Positions 33,879 through 41,749 of a stretch of DNA of 44,064 bases are shown in pieces. Both the position numbers and the translations under genes were made by a program. A model generated the notes under the pieces. The model was not told the origin of the DNA. It was given only the letters and a program-made list of their open reading frames with translations, and did no database searches. Position 1 is the first letter of the stretch; each line of letters starts with the position of its first letter. The stretch is from JBEKCP01 sp050014815 (GTDB taxonomy: Bacteria; Planctomycetota; Planctomycetia; Pirellulales; Thermoguttaceae), in contig JBEKCP010000002.1 in NCBI GenBank assembly GCA_050014815.1, positions 1 through 44,064 on the forward strand. The letters run 5' to 3'.

Positions 33879-33882
33879 CCCC

Positions 33883-34683
33883 ATGGACTTCCTCCAGATT
33901 TCCGGCAAGTCGATCCTGATCTTCGGCGTGGCCAATCGCAAGAGCGTGGCGTGGCATATTGCGCGGGTGGTGACCGAGGCGGGGGCCCGCTGCGTCTACG
34001 TCGTCCGCACCGACGAGATCCGCGACCAGGTCTCGAAGCTGGCGGGCCCCGCCGACGTGCTCGTCTGCGACGTCGAGCACGAGGACGAGATCGCCCGGCT
34101 CCGGGGGCAACTGGTCGCGCGGAACGAGAAGTTCCACGGGCTGGTCCACTCGATCGCGATGGCCGACTACGCGGACGGAATGAAGCCGTTTCACGAGACG
34201 CCGAAGAATGCCTTCCTGCGGGCGATGGACGTCTCGTGCTATTCGCTCGTGGCGATTTCGCGGGCGGTGGCGGACCTGCTCGACCCGGACGCCTCGGTCG
34301 TGACGATCTCGATCTCGACCACCCGCATGGCCAGCGAAAGCTACGGCTACATGGCGCCGATCAAGGCGGCGCTGGACTCGTCGCTGGCCTTCCTGGCGAA
34401 GTCGTTCAGCCGGTTCTCCCGCGTGCGTTTCAATGCCGTGGCGGCGGGGCTGCTGAAGACTTCGGCCTCGGCGGCCATTCCGGGCTACGTCGATGCCTAT
34501 CTCTACGCCGAGCAGGTCATCCCGCGGAAGGAGGCCCTCGCAACGGAGGAGGTGGCCCACGCGGCCGCCTTCCTGTTGAGCCCCCGCTCCAGCGGAATCA
34601 ACGCCCAGCGGATCGTCGTGGACGCGGGTATGTCGATCAACTATTTTGATCGCGACCTGATCCAACGGGCGATGAGACCCTGA
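33883..34683 (+). CDS. fabI: Enoyl-ACP reductase (NADH), FabI
   Basis: 266 residues, short-chain dehydrogenase fold. ILIFGVANRKSVAWHIARV is the FabI-type cofactor site; HSIAMADYADGM, and the catalytic SYGYMAPIKAALDSS (Y-x6-K) follow, as does SVVTISIST. It completes each round of fatty-acid elongation. Length is normal. It lies in the same direction as fabZ and the CrtI-like gene. No Shine-Dalgarno sequence precedes the start; the octamer array is immediately upstream. Family-3 repeat copy 2 fills the space to the convergent NfeD gene. Confidence 0.95.
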   Translation: MDFLQISGKSILIFGVANRKSVAWHIARVVTEAGARCVYVVRTDEIRDQVSKLAGPADVLVCDVEHEDEIARLRGQLVARNEKFHGLVHSIAMADYADGMKPFHETPKNAFLRAMDVSCYSLVAISRAVADLLDPDASVVTISISTTRMASESYGYMAPIKAALDSSLAFLAKSFSRFSRVRFNAVAAGLLKTSASAAIPGYVDAYLYAEQVIPRKEALATEEVAHAAAFLLSPRSSGINAQRIVVDAGMSINYFDRDLIQRAMRP

Positions 34684-34824
34684 CGGGTCAAGCACCAAAT
34701 CCGAATGTCGAAATCCTAAACAAATTCAAAATCCGAATATCCAAAACGCACCCGACGTTTCTGTCATTGGGATTTCGTAATTTGGATTTGTTTCGGATTT
34801 CGGGTTTCGTATTTCGGATTTGCT
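34684..34824. repeat. Family-3 long AT-rich inverted repeat, copy 2
   Basis: Arms of ATCCGAA/TTCGGAT-type units surround an asymmetric centre, here in reverse (GTTTCTGTCATTG, 34757-34769). It occupies the whole gap between fabI and the convergent NfeD gene, exactly as copy 1 does between pheT and the phosphoesterase. Confidence 0.9.
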
Positions 34825-36430
34825 AGGTCTCTTCCGCCTCCTCCGCCGCGGCGACCACCACCTGGTTGCCTTGAATCCGTACCACCCGGATCCGGCTGCC
34901 GCGGATGATGAAGTCGCCGTCGGTCAGGACGTCCACGTACCGCTGGCCGAAACGGGCTTTGCCGCCGGGTCTTAGCGGCGAATGGGCGATCCCCTCGTCA
35001 CCGACCCGGACCGCCTCCTGCCCGCCGGCCTCGTGCCCGCCGGCATCGTGCCGGCCGGAATCCTCCCCGCCTGCCGCGCCCGGGGGCGCCGGCGCGTCGG
35101 GCGGGGCCAGCATCAGTCGGCCGAAGACCGGCAGCGTGCCGAAATGCCGGCTGATGAACACCGCGGCGATGGTGAAGACCACCCCCGACGCGAGGATCAT
35201 CATCAACGTACCGGCCAGCTCCTGGACCTGTCCGCGGGTCTCGGGCACCAGGAACCCCTGCGTTACCATAATGAGGCTGACGACCATCAACGTGACGCCC
35301 GAGAGGCCGGCGACGATCGAGCCGGGGACGACGAACAACTCGACGGCCATGAACGCCACGCCCAGGACGAACAGGACGACTTCCAGCCAGCCGGCCGTCC
35401 CGCCCAGGAAGTGGCTCCAGAAGAGGATCGTGAACGCGGCTGCCGCCAGCAGGCCGCCGACGGCGGTGCCGGGCATGGTGAACTCCAGATAGAGCCCCAC
35501 CAGCCCGAGCACCAGCAGCAGGCCCGTCATCCACCAGGAGTTCAGCACATCGATGGTCGTGTCGATCGCGCCGGGCTGGAGCACTTCCAGCGAGTCCAGC
35601 GAGAGTCGCTCGGCCAACTGCTTGCGGTCCGCGACGATCGCCTGGGCCAGCCCCAGTTTTACGGCGTCGGTGCCCGTCACGTCGAGGAAGTTGCCGCCGC
35701 CGGTGCCCTGCACGGTGCCGGTGCCGAGCTTCTTCCAGCGATCGGGGTCTTCGTCGATCTCGCGCTGGGACAGGTAGCCGGTCTTTCCGGTCTTGGCGTC
35801 TCGGACCCGATAGACGGCCAGGTCGCCGTCGACCATGGCCTCGGCCAGCGCCGGCGGCCGCCCCTTGGCGGTGGCGAGGCTGCGCATCTGGACCGCCAGG
35901 TCGCTGACGATCTTCCGCGGGGCGAGGCGGAACAGGGCGTCTTCGCCCAGCACCACCGGGCGGGCGTCTCCCAGCCGCGCGGCGGGCGCCATGAGGATCT
36001 CGTCGCAACCCAGCGCGGCAATGGCCGCGCCGCTCAGGGCCTTCTCGGGGACATAGGCGACCGTGTGGGCCCATCGCAGGTCCCGCATCCGCTCGGCAAT
36101 CCGCAGGCTCTCTTCCAAAAGGCCGCCGGGACTCTCGATTTCGAGAATCACCAGGTCGGCGCCCTCGTCCCGGGCGACGGCCAGCTTCCGGTCCAGGAAT
36201 CGCTCCAGGCCGGGGGTGATCACGCCCTCGAAGCGGATCAACACGCCGTGCGTGTACTTGGGCTGCTCGGGGGGTTCAGCCGCAGCCAGGCAAGTACCAA
36301 ATCCAAAAATCCAAATCACAAACAAATCCAAAACACGAATTCCCAATGTTCCACACGCCGGTGTTTCGGTCATTGGAATCTTGGTGATTAGAATTTGTTT
36401 GAGATTTGGCATTTGTGATTTTGAATTCAT
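34823..36430 (-). CDS. NfeD-family membrane-bound ClpP-class serine protease
   Basis: 535 residues if started at 36430, whose ATG overlaps the OleA-like stop (ATGA); 36412 and 36373 are other in-frame ATGs. Residues from about 55 form the ClpP-like protease (LVILEIESPGGLLEESLRIA, EKALSGAAIAALGCDEI with the candidate nucleophile Ser). Four membrane helices follow (about 330-450), then a Pro/Gly/His-rich linker (GRHDAGGHEAGGQEA) and a C-terminal NfeD OB domain (FGQRYVDVLTDGDFIIRGSRIRVVRI). Members cleave membrane proteins such as stomatins; FloA is a candidate partner in this genome. The N-terminal export segment (LDLFVIWIFGFGTCLAAAE) is encoded by family-3 repeat copy 3, so the signal sequence appears to have been built from a repeat. 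Confidence 0.88.
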   Translation of the reverse strand: MNSKSQMPNLKQILITKIPMTETPACGTLGIRVLDLFVIWIFGFGTCLAAAEPPEQPKYTHGVLIRFEGVITPGLERFLDRKLAVARDEGADLVILEIESPGGLLEESLRIAERMRDLRWAHTVAYVPEKALSGAAIAALGCDEILMAPAARLGDARPVVLGEDALFRLAPRKIVSDLAVQMRSLATAKGRPPALAEAMVDGDLAVYRVRDAKTGKTGYLSQREIDEDPDRWKKLGTGTVQGTGGGNFLDVTGTDAVKLGLAQAIVADRKQLAERLSLDSLEVLQPGAIDTTIDVLNSWWMTGLLLVLGLVGLYLEFTMPGTAVGGLLAAAAFTILFWSHFLGGTAGWLEVVLFVLGVAFMAVELFVVPGSIVAGLSGVTLMVVSLIMVTQGFLVPETRGQVQELAGTLMMILASGVVFTIAAVFISRHFGTLPVFGRLMLAPPDAPAPPGAAGGEDSGRHDAGGHEAGGQEAVRVGDEGIAHSPLRPGGKARFGQRYVDVLTDGDFIIRGSRIRVVRIQGNQVVVAAAEEAEET

Positions 36431-36432
36431 TG
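36297..36432. repeat. Family-3 long AT-rich inverted repeat, copy 3
   Basis: Same architecture as copies 1 and 2; centre GTTTCGGTCATTG at 36363-36375. It spans the junction of the OleA-like and NfeD genes and encodes the N-terminus of the latter. Confidence 0.88.
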
Positions 36433-37476
36433 GCTGCCCCAGTCGATGCCCAACATGACGACGTTGATTCCCGAGCCGATCCCCAGCAGGGCCACGCGGT
36501 CGCCGGACCGCACGTGGCCCTGCTCCAGCCCCATGGCAGCCGTGATCGGCAGGGCGACCGAGCCCATGTTGCCCAACGTCTCGAAGGTCGTGAAGTCTCC
36601 CGCCGGATCGAGTTTCAAGGTTTCCAGCAGCAGCTTGCGATGGGCGCGGCCCACCTGGTGGCAGAAGGTCTTGGTCGCGCCGCAGGCGGCCCATCCGACC
36701 TGATCCAGGAACTCGGGGAAGGCATCCCGGGCGGTCGCGACGCCTTCGTACAGCAGAGTCTCGGAATCGGTCGCCATGAGCAGTCCCGGCTCGCCGGTCT
36801 CGGCGACGCCGCCCTGGCACAGACGACATTGCTCGGAGTTTGTCCGGGCGATGCCTCCCCGGAGCCGGTTGCCCGTCCGGCTCAGCCCGCGGTCGACCAG
36901 CAGGATCGCGGCGCTGGCGGAGCCGATGGTGAGGGACGCCATGGCGGGCTTGATGTCGGCCCGGGAAAGCGACTCGTCCGAATTCAACTGCCGGATCGTG
37001 CTCTCCAGCAGGGCCCGGCTGTCTTCGGTCCCCATGACCAGTCCGGCGCGGATGCGGCCCAGCTCGATCATGTCGGCCACCTGCAGCACGCCGCTCAAGA
37101 GGCCCAGGCAGGCGTTGGAGACGTCGTACACGGCACACTGGCGGGACAATCCGAGCCGCTGGTGTACGACGCAGGCCGTGGCCGGCTCGAGGAAATCGCG
37201 GCACACCGAGCCGTGTACCACCGCGCCGACGTGACGGCGGTCCAGGCCGGCGGCCACGAGCGCCTTCTCGGCGGTCTCGGCGCTCGGCCCGCTCGGCCGA
37301 GTGCCTCTCGGCCAGAGCCGCCGCCGGCCGATGCCGCTCATCAGCTCCAGGCGGCCCTCGGGCAGCCGCAGCCGCCGGTACAAGGGGGCAAGGCGGGCCT
37401 CGATCTCATCGGACGTCACGACCTCATCGGGCAAGGTATACGCGATGGATTCCAGGCAGACGCTCTGATACAACAT
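36427..37476 (-). CDS. OleA-like thiolase / 3-oxoacyl-ACP synthase III family
   Basis: 349 residues, thiolase fold. The nucleophile is Cys 123 in YDVSNACLGLLSG, with His 273 (FCHQVG) and Asn 303 (LGNMGS) completing the triad. Glu 97 (RDFLEPATA) lies 26 residues before the Cys, and His-Asn spacing is 30, both as I recall for OleA (E117, C143, H285, N315), which joins two acyl-CoAs head to head in olefin synthesis. FabH-type KAS III enzymes have no such Glu, so OleA is favoured. No oleB, oleC or oleD is in the window. The gene stop overlaps the NfeD ATG. The start MLYQSVCLESIAYTLPDEVV is at 37476. Confidence 0.8.
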   Translation of the reverse strand: MLYQSVCLESIAYTLPDEVVTSDEIEARLAPLYRRLRLPEGRLELMSGIGRRRLWPRGTRPSGPSAETAEKALVAAGLDRRHVGAVVHGSVCRDFLEPATACVVHQRLGLSRQCAVYDVSNACLGLLSGVLQVADMIELGRIRAGLVMGTEDSRALLESTIRQLNSDESLSRADIKPAMASLTIGSASAAILLVDRGLSRTGNRLRGGIARTNSEQCRLCQGGVAETGEPGLLMATDSETLLYEGVATARDAFPEFLDQVGWAACGATKTFCHQVGRAHRKLLLETLKLDPAGDFTTFETLGNMGSVALPITAAMGLEQGHVRSGDRVALLGIGSGINVVMLGIDWGSQ

Positions 37477-37920
37477 TGTGGATTCCCACAAATGCTAGCT
37501 TTGCTTCTATACAGAATGTTGTACCGGAGGTTGCCGCCGGCCTCAAGATACCGGAAATCCTTGCAAGTCCCGCGGGTTCTTTCTAAACTCCGGGCGACTT
37601 GCATTTCTTACAAGGAGGCGACGCGCCCAGCGCAGAGGAGAATCCAGCCCAGCGATAGGACATAGGGACATCGCTCCGGCGTCATGGTCTACGCGGGCCG
37701 CCCCGCACGATATTAGACCAACTCGACGCCGCTGGGACAAGGACTTTCGACGGGACGTCAGGGATCGACGGCCTGGATCGCTTCGCTTCGGCGTGGTTCG
37801 ATCAACCGCCGGTCCCGGGCTTCGCTTCCGGGAATCTCTTTCTCCCTGCCGGCTTTCCCCCATGGCGATCCCTGGGCGACTTCCCGTCACCCGACACAGG
37901 ACGTGTCAGAAAAGGAGTTC
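37477..37920. other. 444-bp divergent intergenic region with an unexplained hairpin
   Basis: Lies between the OleA-like gene (minus) and the C26 hydrolase (plus). GCAAGTCCCG (37563-37572) and CGGGCGACTTGC (37591-37602) pair with a small bulge; AAGGAGG follows at 37610-37616 but no start codon is in reach. The right half has short repeats of GGC/CTTCG but no persuasive gene. An RNA leader or a decayed gene are both possible. Confidence 0.4.
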
Positions 37921-38673
37921 ATGATGGCTTCCAAACTGCTCATCGGGATCAATGCCGATTACCGCGGGATGCGCAAGGACACCCCGGCCTACTTGTATCT
38001 GTACGCCGGTTACTTCGACGCCGTCGTCAAGGCGGGGGGGGTGCCGATCATCATTCCGCCCCTGAAGGACCAGGGCGACCTGGACCGCGTGTTGGACGCG
38101 CTGGACGGAGTGGTGCTGGCGGGCGGTGCCGACCTCGATTCCCGCAACGATGGCTTCATGCTCCACCCGTCGATGCGGCTGTTGGACCGCCGCCGCGAGG
38201 AGTTCGACCGGATGCTGGTGCGATCGGTCGCCCAACGGCGAATGCCCATCTTCGGCATCGGCTGCGGCATGCAGCTCTTGAACGTCTCGCAAGGCGGCAA
38301 CCTTTTCCTGCACATCGCGGAAGACGTGCCGCGGGCCCTGCCGCACCTGGACGCCACCGATCCAAACCACCGTCACGCCCTGGTCGTCGAGATGGGGTCG
38401 CTGATGGATCGCGTCTACGGCGAGGGCGAGATCCGCGTCAACAGCCTGCACCACATGGCTCTGGATGAGATCGCGCCGGGGTTCGCCGTGACGGCCCGGT
38501 GCCCCGACGGCATCGTCGAGGCCATCGAGAGCACCCAAGACGACTGGTTCGCCATCGGCACCCAGTTCCACCCCGAGAACGATTCGGCCTCGGCCTTGGA
38601 CCAGCGGATCTTCGACGAGTTCGTCGAGGGAGTAGCGGCGCAATCCGGCGCTATGAAACTGGTAGCGGCGTGA
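37921..38673 (+). CDS. Class I glutamine amidotransferase-like hydrolase (peptidase C26)
   Basis: 250 residues. The catalytic Cys is in FGIGCGMQLLNVSQGG and the His/Glu in GTQFHPEND; IIIPPLKDQ and VVLAGGADLD are shared with gamma-glutamyl-gamma-aminobutyrate hydrolase PuuD and related enzymes, which free glutamate or cleave gamma-glutamyl amides. The usual nucleophile box is G-(I/V)-C-R-G; here GIGCGMQ lacks the Arg, so substrate may differ. AAAGGAG lies just before the ATG (37921 or 37924). No polyamine genes are nearby, so the substrate stays open. Confidence 0.88.
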   Translation: MMASKLLIGINADYRGMRKDTPAYLYLYAGYFDAVVKAGGVPIIIPPLKDQGDLDRVLDALDGVVLAGGADLDSRNDGFMLHPSMRLLDRRREEFDRMLVRSVAQRRMPIFGIGCGMQLLNVSQGGNLFLHIAEDVPRALPHLDATDPNHRHALVVEMGSLMDRVYGEGEIRVNSLHHMALDEIAPGFAVTARCPDGIVEAIESTQDDWFAIGTQFHPENDSASALDQRIFDEFVEGVAAQSGAMKLVAA

Positions 38674-38680
38674 GGTTGCT

Positions 38681-38711
38681 GGTGGGGCTCGCTGCGCTCG
38701 ACCCACCCTAC
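38681..38711. repeat. Family-2 repeat, right module only
   Basis: GGTGGGGCTCGCTGCGCTCG followed by ACCCACCCTAC, identical to the end of the copies at 7437 and 43984. Confidence 0.9.
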
Positions 38712-38738
38712 ACTCTGCATTTCTTGCTGCCCGCCCTC

Positions 38739-38780
38739 ACCCTAACTACCGAATCAGATGATAATATAAACAGTTAGGGT
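38739..38780. other. Perfect 9-bp stem hairpin in AT-rich gap
   Basis: ACCCTAACT (38739-38747) and AGTTAGGGT (38772-38780) face each other across a 24-bp AT-rich loop and are followed by AAAA. The remainder of 38712-38955 is AT-rich, without a recognised gene, and probably carries the promoter of the RNase H-like gene. Terminator for the C26 gene or operator are possible. Confidence 0.45.
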
Positions 38781-38955
38781 AAAATGCGACGATAAAGAAG
38801 ACTGGTAGGTTGACATCCGTGACCCGATGTGCCATGTCTGCGGGTTTGACCAACCGGACGAGATAACGTCAACGGAATATGTTTTCTGATTTTACCATGG
38901 CACCCAAATTATCCATTATCAGGCCCCAACAAATCCCGATAAGGCAGTGACAGCC

Positions 38956-39624
38956 ATGAGCCCCACAACGCCACACTACCTATTAGTTTCCCAAGTGGAT
39001 CGAACCGAGGGCAGCGGGCAGTGGCGGTTCCTTTTGAAGGCCGACGACGGCGCACCAAAGTTCGAGGCTGCCGATCGAGAACCCGGCCTCCAGGGGGAGC
39101 GACTCGACCTGTTGACGATCGTGCGGGCGTTGGAATCGCTGGACCAACCGTCGGAGGTGACGTTGGTCGATTGCAGCGACTACGTCTGGAAGGGGGTTCG
39201 CTATGGACTCCACGATTGGAGCACTAACGGGTGGCGCTGGGAGTTCTTTGGGCAGATGGTCCCGGTAAAGAACTCCGACCTATGGCAGCGGATGGATCGC
39301 GTTCTACAGTTCCACAAGGTCGACTGTCGGCGGCGGCGGTTTGACCCACCGCACGACAGGTTGGCCAGTCATGGTCGAGTGCCAGGGCAGGAACCTTCGG
39401 ATTGGGGTATTCGCGAAAACTTGTCCAAGTGGGTAGAATACGCAGTGTCGGTTGCAAGGAGGTGCGTGTGCGAACGACGGTTTCTTTGGAGAGCGTTCAT
39501 CAACTGGTTGAGGGCAAGCACGAGAACCCCTTCGAGGTCTTGGGGCCTCACGAGGTGGATGAGTCCGGGCGTCGAGTCCTGGCGGTTCGGGCATATTTGC
39601 CCCAATCGTCGCAGGCTTGGGTAG
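38956..39624 (+). CDS. RNase H-like protein, catalytically degenerate; 3' end uncertain
   Basis: The frame gives 222 residues but only the first ~140 look genuine. ERLDLLTIVRALESLDQPSEVTLV, SDYVWKGVRYGLHDW and MVPVKNSDLWQRMDRVLQFHKV follow the RNase HI pattern (RNA-DNA hybrid cleavage). The first catalytic Asp is missing (LLVSQVDRTEGSGQW) and the position of the second (normally DS-YV) is Cys, so activity is unlikely. From about residue 150 the frame is the shadow of the glgB 5' end, with which it overlaps by 157 bp. Either the stop was lost or a frameshift lies near 39350. Similar degenerate proteins are, from memory, common in planctomycetes. Confidence 0.6.
   Translation: MSPTTPHYLLVSQVDRTEGSGQWRFLLKADDGAPKFEAADREPGLQGERLDLLTIVRALESLDQPSEVTLVDCSDYVWKGVRYGLHDWSTNGWRWEFFGQMVPVKNSDLWQRMDRVLQFHKVDCRRRRFDPPHDRLASHGRVPGQEPSDWGIRENLSKWVEYAVSVARRCVCERRFLWRAFINWLRASTRTPSRSWGLTRWMSPGVESWRFGHICPNRRRLG
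39456..39470 (+). promoter_or_regulatory. Strong ribosome binding site deciding the glgB GTG start
   Basis: AAGGAGG (39456-39462) lies 5 nt before GTG 39468. It is one of the few perfect Shine-Dalgarno sequences in the window and rules out the upstream ATG at 39402. Confidence 0.75.
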
Positions 39625-41675
39625 TCGATCCGGCCCATGCCGACGTGGCCCGGCCCATGCGCCGCATCCATCCGGCCGGCCTTTACGAGGCCATTTGTCC
39701 GTTGGGCGGCGAGGCGCCGCGCTATTTGCTCCGGGTGGCCGACGCGGGCGGAAAGAAGATCACCATGCACGATCCCTACGCGTTCCCCCACCTGCTGACC
39801 GACTACGATCTCTACTTGCTCAACGAGGGCCGGCACTGGCAGTGTTACAATCGTCTCGGGGCGCACCCGCGGACGATTGACGGGGTGGAGGGGGTGAATT
39901 TCGCCGTCTGGGCCCCCAACGCCACGGGCGTGAGCATCGTCGGCGACTTCAACAATTGGGACAACCGCCGCCATCCGATGCGGAAACACATCCCCAGCGG
40001 CTTTTGGGAGTTGTTCATCCCGGGCCTGAGCGAGGGGACGCTCTACAAGTACCAGATCCGGCACCAGGACTGGGTCTTCGAGAAGTCCGACCCTTACGGT
40101 TTCGGCGCCGAGGTGCCGCCGCGGACCGCCTCGAAAGTCATCGATCTGGACCGCTACCGCTGGCATGACGTGGAGTGGATGTCCCGCCGGCCGCAAACGA
40201 ACTGGCTGGAACAGCCGCTGTCGTTCTACGAGGTCCACTTCGGCAGTTGGAAGCGGCCCGGCGACGACCCTTCCCGCTGGCTGACGTATCGCGAGCTGGC
40301 CCACCAGTTGGTCGAGTACTGCAAGGAGCTGGGGTACACGCACATCGAGCTCTTGCCCGTCAACGAGCATCCGCTGACCGCCAGTTGGGGATACCAGACG
40401 GTGGGCTACTACGCGGCCACGTCGCGTTACGGCACGCCGCACGATTTCATGTACTTCGTGGACTTGTGCCACCAGAACGGGATCGGGGTGGTGCTGGACT
40501 GGGTGCCGGCGCATTTCCCCCGCGATGGTCATGGCCTGCGGCAGTTCGACGGCACGGCCTTGTACGAGCACAGCGATCCCCGCCGCGGCGAGCACCGCGA
40601 CTGGGGCACGCTCATCTTCAACTACGGCCGCCACGAGGTCCGCAACTTCCTTATTTCCAACGCCCTGTTCTGGCTCGACAAGTATCACGTCGACGGCCTG
40701 CGGGTCGACGCCGTCGCCTCGATGCTCTACCTCGACTACAGCCGCAAGCCGGGCGATTGGCTGCCCAACCAGTTCGGCGGGCGGGAAAACATCGAGGCCA
40801 TCGCCTTCCTCAAGGAGCTCAACGAGCAGACCCACTTCCAGCACCCCGGCATCCTGACGATCGCCGAGGAATCGACCGCCTGGCCCAGCGTGTCGCGGCC
40901 CACCTACGTCGGCGGCCTGGGCTTCAGCCTCAAGTGGAACATGGGCTGGATGAACGACACGCTCCGCTACATGCGGCACGAGCCGATCCACCGCAAGTAC
41001 CACCACGACGAGCTGACCTTCAGCCTCATCTACGCCTTCCACGAGAACTTCACCCTGCCGCTCTCCCACGACGAAGTGGTCCACGGCAAGGGGTCGCTCC
41101 TGGACCAGGCGCCGGGCGACCTGTGGCAGAAGTTCGCCAATTTGCGGCTCTTGTTCAGCTACATGTGGACCCACCCGGGCAAGAAGCTCCTCTTCATGGG
41201 ATGCGACTTCGGCCAGTGGAACGAGTGGAACTTCGACGCGAGCCTCCAGTGGGATCTCCTGCAATGGTCGTCGCACCAGGGGCTCCAGAAGTGCGTGGGC
41301 GATCTGAACCGGCTCTTGCGCCGCGAGAAGGCCCTCCACCAGGTGGACTTCGACCACGGCGGCTTCGAGTGGATCGATTGCCACAACTACGAGGACAGTA
41401 CGCTGAGCTACATCCGCCGCGCCAAAGACCCCGGCGACTACCTCGTCGTCTGCAACAACTTCACGCCGATCCCGCGGTCCCATCATCGCCTGGGCGTGCC
41501 CGAGGCATGCTGGTTCGAGGAAGTCTTCAACAGCGACTCGACCTACTACGGCGGGAGCAACCTTGGGAACGGACCGGGCCTGATGGCCGAGCGGCAGGAG
41601 AGCCACGGCCGGCCGGCCTCGGTGCTCCTGACGCTGCCGCCGTTGGCGACCGTGGTTCTCAAGCCGCGCCGGTAG
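39468..41675 (+). CDS. glgB: 1,4-alpha-glucan branching enzyme
   Basis: 735 residues, GTG start. An N-terminal region and CBM48 domain (FAVWAPNATGVSIVGDFNNWD, about 143-165) precede the GH13 barrel with VVLDWVPAHFPRDGHGL, the nucleophile Asp 414 (GLRVDAVASMLY), the acid Glu near 467 (IAEEST) and LPLSHDEVVHGKGSLL; a C-terminal beta domain ends VVLKPRR. It makes alpha-1,6 branches in glycogen. Length and motifs are those of bacterial GlgB. No glgA, glgC or glgP is adjacent. A candidate -10 (TAGAAT, 39433-39438) lies within the preceding RNase H-like frame. A hairpin follows the stop. Confidence 0.97.
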   Translation: MRTTVSLESVHQLVEGKHENPFEVLGPHEVDESGRRVLAVRAYLPQSSQAWVVDPAHADVARPMRRIHPAGLYEAICPLGGEAPRYLLRVADAGGKKITMHDPYAFPHLLTDYDLYLLNEGRHWQCYNRLGAHPRTIDGVEGVNFAVWAPNATGVSIVGDFNNWDNRRHPMRKHIPSGFWELFIPGLSEGTLYKYQIRHQDWVFEKSDPYGFGAEVPPRTASKVIDLDRYRWHDVEWMSRRPQTNWLEQPLSFYEVHFGSWKRPGDDPSRWLTYRELAHQLVEYCKELGYTHIELLPVNEHPLTASWGYQTVGYYAATSRYGTPHDFMYFVDLCHQNGIGVVLDWVPAHFPRDGHGLRQFDGTALYEHSDPRRGEHRDWGTLIFNYGRHEVRNFLISNALFWLDKYHVDGLRVDAVASMLYLDYSRKPGDWLPNQFGGRENIEAIAFLKELNEQTHFQHPGILTIAEESTAWPSVSRPTYVGGLGFSLKWNMGWMNDTLRYMRHEPIHRKYHHDELTFSLIYAFHENFTLPLSHDEVVHGKGSLLDQAPGDLWQKFANLRLLFSYMWTHPGKKLLFMGCDFGQWNEWNFDASLQWDLLQWSSHQGLQKCVGDLNRLLRREKALHQVDFDHGGFEWIDCHNYEDSTLSYIRRAKDPGDYLVVCNNFTPIPRSHHRLGVPEACWFEEVFNSDSTYYGGSNLGNGPGLMAERQESHGRPASVLLTLPPLATVVLKPRR

Positions 41676-41688
41676 AACACGCCGGTCA

Positions 41689-41744
41689 TAAAGCCGCGAC
41701 CGTTGGTCGCGACGATCCCCGCGACCGGCGGTCGCGGCTTTATG
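41689..41744. terminator. Long GC-rich inverted repeat after glgB
   Basis: CATAAAGCCGCGACCG (41688-41703) and CGGTCGCGGCTTTATG (41728-41743) are complementary, and the loop contains further GCGACC copies. It separates the convergent glgB and HTH genes, so it may act in both directions; the TTTAT end is a short T-run. Confidence 0.6.
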
Positions 41745-41749
41745 CGGCC

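Noticed and set aside
30583..34683. Ladderane biosynthesis cluster
   Set aside because: Only the CrtI-like and FabZ members resemble it; the radical SAM, FabF and dedicated ACP genes are absent.
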